From Micromonospora saelicesensis (lineage in GTDB: Bacteria > Actinomycetota > Actinomycetes > Mycobacteriales > Micromonosporaceae): DNA of 64,000 bases. The stretch covers positions 173,561 through 237,560 of the forward strand of contig NZ_FMCR01000010.1 in NCBI RefSeq assembly GCF_900091575.1, in the 5' to 3' direction. Shown here in pieces: positions 59,254 through 64,000 of this stretch (positions within the stretch are counted from its first letter, which is position 1; each line of letters starts with the position of its first letter). Position numbers and translations under genes: made by a program. Under the pieces are notes generated by a model that saw nothing but the letters and a program-made list of their open reading frames with translations, made no database searches and was not told where the DNA came from.

Positions 59254-59750
59254 GGCGGGTGGCCTCCGTCGGGACAGTACCAATCGGCTCGTCCGTAGCC
59301 CGGAGAGCTGTAGGCCCCGGTGTCACCGTTGATCGGATGCCGCCGGGGTTTCGGCGTGTCCGCTGGCCTCGCCGAGGCCACTGCCGGTCCGCGCCGGGAG
59401 CGAAGCGGCAAGGCGCGGACGGCCGGCGAAAGTGGCCGGCGAGCGGCCCGCAGGGCCGCCTTGAAGACGTATGGAAGTTCTCACCGGCTAGACCAGACAG
59501 AAACTTAGGTAGAGCCCCGGCAACGGCGAGGAGGGAAAAAGGCAAGAGGCCATGCGGTACCGACTCGGGCTCCCCCATCAAGGCGCTCCGCGCGGCGCGG
59601 TCCGGGGCGCGGCAGCCGGCCCCTATGGAGCCGCCGGCCCGGCCGCCTACGGCGCCGCGTTCGGGTCTTCATGCACGGCTTTGTTGACCTCCCCGCGCTG
59701 TTCGCGCCATGCTCGCAGGTGACCTCGACGAAACGGACGATGGAGGCTGC
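59254..59750. other. Intergenic region between divergent island genes
   Basis: About 500 bp. Several GC-rich hairpins are present, for example GCGGCCC-GCA-GGGCCGC near 59446. Two minus-strand frames read PGYGRADWYCPDGGHPP-like sequence but overlap the 123-aa gene and are not supported. Promoters for both flanking genes must lie here. Confidence 0.45.
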
Positions 59751-62153
59751 GTGTCCCCTGTTATGCACCCGCGATACATCCCGAGCCTCCTCGATAAGTC
59801 GGTCATTAGCGGCACTCATGCTATCGACCGTTATTTCAGCCCTCCGCGCTTCGCGCGACTGGTCGATGGTGGCAGTTATTCGGACGCCGTCACGGCCGTT
59901 CGACAGACATGCTCGCGGTGGGGCGGCACGACGGACATCCTGATTCCCATCCAGCAGTCTGGCCAATTAACCGCAGACTGGGAGAAGTTCTTAAGCATTA
60001 GCCAGGTGGACGCCGTCCTCACTCGTGACGTAGTAGAACGTTTTGAACCGTCCGTTCCGCTGGCGGATATTAGGGATGGCGAAAGGCACCTTGGTGAACT
60101 GGTCATATCCATGCTCGCCAGGCGGCCGGAGGGGGTGAACAGAAGTCTTCCATGCTTTGATCCGTCGATCGTTTCTGAGGATGATCCCTGGCACCTGGCG
60201 TATGTAGGTTGCTTGGGTCTATTGCCGAGCAGTCCTAGTCCACAAGATCTGCAGCTTAGCAGCCTCGTGCCTGGTACCACTTTTGCGGACGTGTATGACA
60301 TCGACACGGCCGTTCCTGAAAATATTGGGCTGGACGACTTAATCTCCCGGACGCAGGGTGTGTCTTCGGCTACCAACCCAACACATCTGGCGGCTCTTGG
60401 CTGGGGTGTTCAGCAGCCATCTCGTGGCGGAAATTTCAGTGGCGAGCCTTTGGTTCCAATGTCAAACATTGAAAGTCGCAATTTCAACGAGAACGTGATC
60501 GTTGTATACACGCCTCAAGACGCAAGTGACCTCTGTCTTCTATGGAATCTTCGGGCGGCCTACGGTCACCTCGGATCTGTTCCAGCGGCACTTCCACTTA
60601 CGGCCAGCATCTCTGACGACATAAAGCGGCTGTTGCGTCCAGGCAACTTCTACAATCATGGCTTCCGGCGCCTCAAAGTTGCACTCGTGAGTGTGAGTGT
60701 CTCCGAAGAGAAGCTACGTGAGATCGCGGAGGCAACAGATGAACGATGCCGCGCAGCTCCAATGTCGTCCGTACTGCGTGTGGGATACCCGTTAACCCGG
60801 AACAGCGCGGAGATCGCAGTATTCGATAAGGGCTACACCCGCCTACCCGCTCTGACTTATCAAGACAAAACGGAGATCGCAGACCTCACCTCAACGTTCG
60901 GGAAGGGCCAGTTCGAGAGTCGCTTCGTGCTCCGAGGCCGGAGTCTTCCCATCGTTCCGTCGCTCAACGTAGGGGAACTCTTTGCAGACCGTGCCTCGCA
61001 TGGTGGGGTCTATGCGAGGCGGACCACCGATAGGCAGTTCCTCGATGTGGTATGGCCAAGCGGCTGGACCGTGCTGACCGAGGCTGTCCGTGGCCTAGGG
61101 ATGACCGCTACACAGAGCATCCCAGGGCATCTAGCTGCTGAGTTCCTCCACCAGATCGGGGGATGGGACGAGATGTTGCCGGTCTTGGATACAAAGATCA
61201 TCGAATTGCTTTACGAGAAATCACAGAAAAGCGGCATGTCCTGGTTCAGGAATCGTGCAACGCAGATCGCTCGCGCAGTCTTCACGGAAGATGAAGGCGG
61301 ACGAGGAGCCGAGTTGGAGAGGCGGATCTCAGACCTCAGTATCGTTGCCCAAGCCGATGAAGAACTGAACGAGATAACCTTTCACCAAGTTAAGGCGGCG
61401 ATGGCTGGATCTGCGCGAGCCGCCAAGGAGTGGATCCGCTGGGCGGAAGATCGACGGCTTGTGCATCGCGGTATCTCCATGCTCTGCCCAGAGTGCCGGA
61501 AGTCGGCCTGGATGCCCTTGGCGCAGGTGGCTCCGCCGGTCATCTGCCGACGATGCGGTGCGAGCGTGCAACGCCCTTACCCGCCCGACCGCATCGAGTT
61601 CAGATACCGATTGTCGGAACAGATGATTAGTCTCGTGGAGCACGACAGCCTACCGCATCTGTATGCAGCACGGTTTCTTCTAGAGATCCTTGACTCCACG
61701 CGTGAGGCCAACACCGCTTACGGGGCATATCCAGGTGTTCTGATTCGTAAAGACGGAGAGGAAGCCGACGCCGATGTGTTGCTTCTTCTCGCAGATGGCT
61801 CGCTGATTCCAGGCGAGTGCAAGCGGACGTCGGCTGGACTCAAGGATTCAGACCTGCGAAAGCTTGAAAAGCTGACTAGCTGGCTTGGTTCCCCCTGGTC
61901 ATTCGTTGCTACCTTGGACTCTGCAGAGGACTGCACTGAGATTTGGCGAAGCGCCGAACAAAGCGAGGGCGCGCCGCGCTATGTTCTGACCAAAGAGCAG
62001 CTACTCTCTACACGCCCCGTGTGGATGCTGAATGGCAAGCCGCTGACATTCGGCGGCGATGAAATGATCACCGGCGGTCCGACTGTGGCTGCAATACTCG
62101 GGGAGCGACCAGAGCAGGATCTAGGCCATCCGACTTTTCGGACTCGCGATTAG
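59751..62153 (+). CDS. Large unknown protein with zinc ribbon and PD-(D/E)XK-like nuclease end; candidate defence factor
   Basis: 800 aa from a GTG with GGAGG 4 nt upstream; an ATG at 59709 would add 14 residues. Residues 1-560 match no family I know (motifs such as VIVVYTPQDASDLCLLWNLR and QSIPGHLAAEFLHQIGGW). A four-Cys zinc ribbon follows, C579-x2-C582-x16-C599-x2-C602. The end holds D673, D675, then E689-C-K691 (EADADVLLLLADG, LIPGECKRTS), a D-x13-E-x-K arrangement as in restriction-like nucleases. Less GC-biased codons than in neighbours point to acquisition. It stands in an att-bounded island and is the only large gene there; a DNA-targeting anti-phage function is inferred, not shown. 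Confidence 0.75.
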   Translation: MSPVMHPRYIPSLLDKSVISGTHAIDRYFSPPRFARLVDGGSYSDAVTAVRQTCSRWGGTTDILIPIQQSGQLTADWEKFLSISQVDAVLTRDVVERFEPSVPLADIRDGERHLGELVISMLARRPEGVNRSLPCFDPSIVSEDDPWHLAYVGCLGLLPSSPSPQDLQLSSLVPGTTFADVYDIDTAVPENIGLDDLISRTQGVSSATNPTHLAALGWGVQQPSRGGNFSGEPLVPMSNIESRNFNENVIVVYTPQDASDLCLLWNLRAAYGHLGSVPAALPLTASISDDIKRLLRPGNFYNHGFRRLKVALVSVSVSEEKLREIAEATDERCRAAPMSSVLRVGYPLTRNSAEIAVFDKGYTRLPALTYQDKTEIADLTSTFGKGQFESRFVLRGRSLPIVPSLNVGELFADRASHGGVYARRTTDRQFLDVVWPSGWTVLTEAVRGLGMTATQSIPGHLAAEFLHQIGGWDEMLPVLDTKIIELLYEKSQKSGMSWFRNRATQIARAVFTEDEGGRGAELERRISDLSIVAQADEELNEITFHQVKAAMAGSARAAKEWIRWAEDRRLVHRGISMLCPECRKSAWMPLAQVAPPVICRRCGASVQRPYPPDRIEFRYRLSEQMISLVEHDSLPHLYAARFLLEILDSTREANTAYGAYPGVLIRKDGEEADADVLLLLADGSLIPGECKRTSAGLKDSDLRKLEKLTSWLGSPWSFVATLDSAEDCTEIWRSAEQSEGAPRYVLTKEQLLSTRPVWMLNGKPLTFGGDEMITGGPTVAAILGERPEQDLGHPTFRTRD

Positions 62154-62197
62154 CGTGGGAGAAGCGTGCCGCGGAATGCAGGGAAGCTGGCGCGCTG

Positions 62198-63052
62198 GTG
62201 GCGGTTCCTGCCGATGCCAGCTCACAACCCCGGTGGGCCTCGTCAGAGGTGACCTCCACGGGCATGAGCCGCCCACCGATCCACCCCACGGCCGTGCCTT
62301 CACTACCTCTACCTTTGTTGCTACAGCGAGAAATTAGGAAGGGGTCCCGCGTCACCCCTCAATCGGTCGGCCGGGGGAGCCGGGTCCTTCCCACGGCGGA
62401 GCAGGTGCACGACCTGGCGCGTCTGCTGCCGGCCCGGTTGGCCGCGACGGTCTATCTCGCGGCCGATTGTGGGCTGCGCCTGGGTGAAATCCTCGGCTTG
62501 GAGGTGGACGACATCGGCTTCGACGTGCGGGAGGTGCACGTCCGACGCCAACTCAAGGTGCTCAAGGGCCGTCAGCCGTTCCTCGGACCGGTCAAGACCA
62601 GCACCAGCGCCCGCACCGTCGAGCTGCCTGATGTCGTGGCGGTGGCGCTGCGTCAGCACCTGGCCGACGGGTGCGACGCGGTCGAGGTCGACGACGACAC
62701 GGACCGTCGCCGGCCGGTCCGCCGGGCCGCACGCCTGCTGTTCAAGGGTGTTGGTGGGGAGCCCGTCAACGCGGCGACCTTCTCGCGGACGTGGGCGAGC
62801 GCCCGGGAAGCGGTCGGCCTCCCGGCGCGGTGGGGGATCCACGGACTGCGGCACTACTACGCAACAGTCCTGATCCACGCGGGGGCATCGGTGAAGACGG
62901 TGCAGCTCGCGTTGGGGCACAGCACGCCGACCATCACGCTCAACACCTACGTCCACGAGTGGCCGGACGTGCTCGACCGGACCCGACTGCTCATTGACGG
63001 CGCGCTCGGTCAACACGGAACGGCGGCCATGCCGGCTGTGAGCCGGGCATGA
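62198..63052 (+). CDS. Tyrosine recombinase (phage integrase family), N-terminally truncated
   Basis: 284 aa as an open frame, of which residues about 63-284 are the catalytic domain. The full active set is present: R94 (CGLRLGEILG), K133 (PVKTSTSART), H215 and R218 (HGLRHYYATV), H241 (LALGHSTPTI) and Y251 (NTYVHEW). The SAM-like core-binding and arm-binding domains found in complete integrases of about 370-400 aa are missing; the first 60 residues look like non-homologous sequence. Starts at 62198 or 62264 are possible. It lies 80 bp from the right att repeat. It may be inactive, or need a helper, though the catalytic residues are all intact. Confidence 0.82.
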   Translation: MAVPADASSQPRWASSEVTSTGMSRPPIHPTAVPSLPLPLLLQREIRKGSRVTPQSVGRGSRVLPTAEQVHDLARLLPARLAATVYLAADCGLRLGEILGLEVDDIGFDVREVHVRRQLKVLKGRQPFLGPVKTSTSARTVELPDVVAVALRQHLADGCDAVEVDDDTDRRRPVRRAARLLFKGVGGEPVNAATFSRTWASAREAVGLPARWGIHGLRHYYATVLIHAGASVKTVQLALGHSTPTITLNTYVHEWPDVLDRTRLLIDGALGQHGTAAMPAVSRA

Positions 63053-63133
63053 CCGCCGTTCGTGAGGTTGTACCCAACCTGTACCCAAGATCAGTACCGA
63101 TCCTGTTGGTGCAGGTCAGAGCCTTGATCAGGC

Positions 63134-64000
<867 letters not shown>

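Noticed and set aside
58603..59298. 231-aa plus-strand frame in the island
   Set aside because: It lies antisense to the better supported 123-aa gene with a GGAGG start and plausible homologues.

Overview
The window is high-GC actinobacterial DNA, most likely Micromonospora or a close relative in the Micromonosporaceae. This rests on the very high third-position GC, frequent GTG starts, XRE/DUF397 gene pairs, an F420-dependent oxidoreductase, actinobacterial MptB-like mannosyltransferases and a type A RNase P RNA. The core gene set (nif3-like, C4 zinc ribbon, RNase HI-phosphatase fusion, panB, nadE, glnA2, glnE, glnA) corresponds, as I recall it, to the Mycobacterium tuberculosis Rv2220-Rv2230 neighbourhood. 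The window therefore looks like a conserved chromosomal block interrupted by accessory segments.

Layout. 1-2.95 kb: a primase/polymerase-like gene diverges from an XRE regulator and a flavoprotein, with two palindromes between them. 3.0-5.8 kb: the nif3, zinc ribbon and rnhA-phosphatase operon. 5.98-10.8 kb: a monocarboxylate-type symporter with its DUF3311 partner, a MarR/MFS divergent pair with a double operator, and a TauE/SafE permease. 10.95-11.38 kb: rnpB. 11.5-16.4 kb: an accessory zone with an AT-rich stretch, a HEPN-motif protein, decayed fragments and an intact XRE-DUF397 pair. 16.5-24.2 kb: a secreted GH31 enzyme with two carbohydrate-binding modules, a set of uncharacterised genes and an expansin-like secreted protein. 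24.2-38.7 kb: regulators and enzymes (TetR/SDR, epoxide hydrolase, thioredoxin-like, transglutaminase, GNAT, GrpB, AraC, PadR, NUDIX, M48), a histone H1-like protein, an RNB nuclease and an F420:NADP oxidoreductase. 38.7-58.3 kb: panB, nadE, glnA2, a WYL regulator, a probable streptogramin B lyase, an LD-carboxypeptidase, glnE, three polytopic membrane proteins (two MptB-like) and a second PadR-membrane cassette.

58.46-63.16 kb is the most interesting part. A 4.7-kb genomic island is bounded by a 28-bp perfect direct repeat of the 3' end of glnA. It carries a tyrosine recombinase catalytic domain at the right end, a small hypothetical gene, and an 800-residue protein of atypical (lower GC) composition. 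That protein ends in a four-cysteine zinc ribbon and a D-x13-E-x-K restriction-like nuclease motif. It is the best candidate here for an undescribed, probably anti-phage, function. The presumed native glnA terminator now lies on the far side of the island.

A second theme is genome structure. Many convergent gene junctions hold a long palindrome, often starting with TGATC or CAAGATC, and two of these form a dispersed, covarying repeat family. Several genes have a TANNNT box 6-8 nt before the start codon, which suggests leaderless transcription. Several short tandem arrays lie against 3' gene ends.
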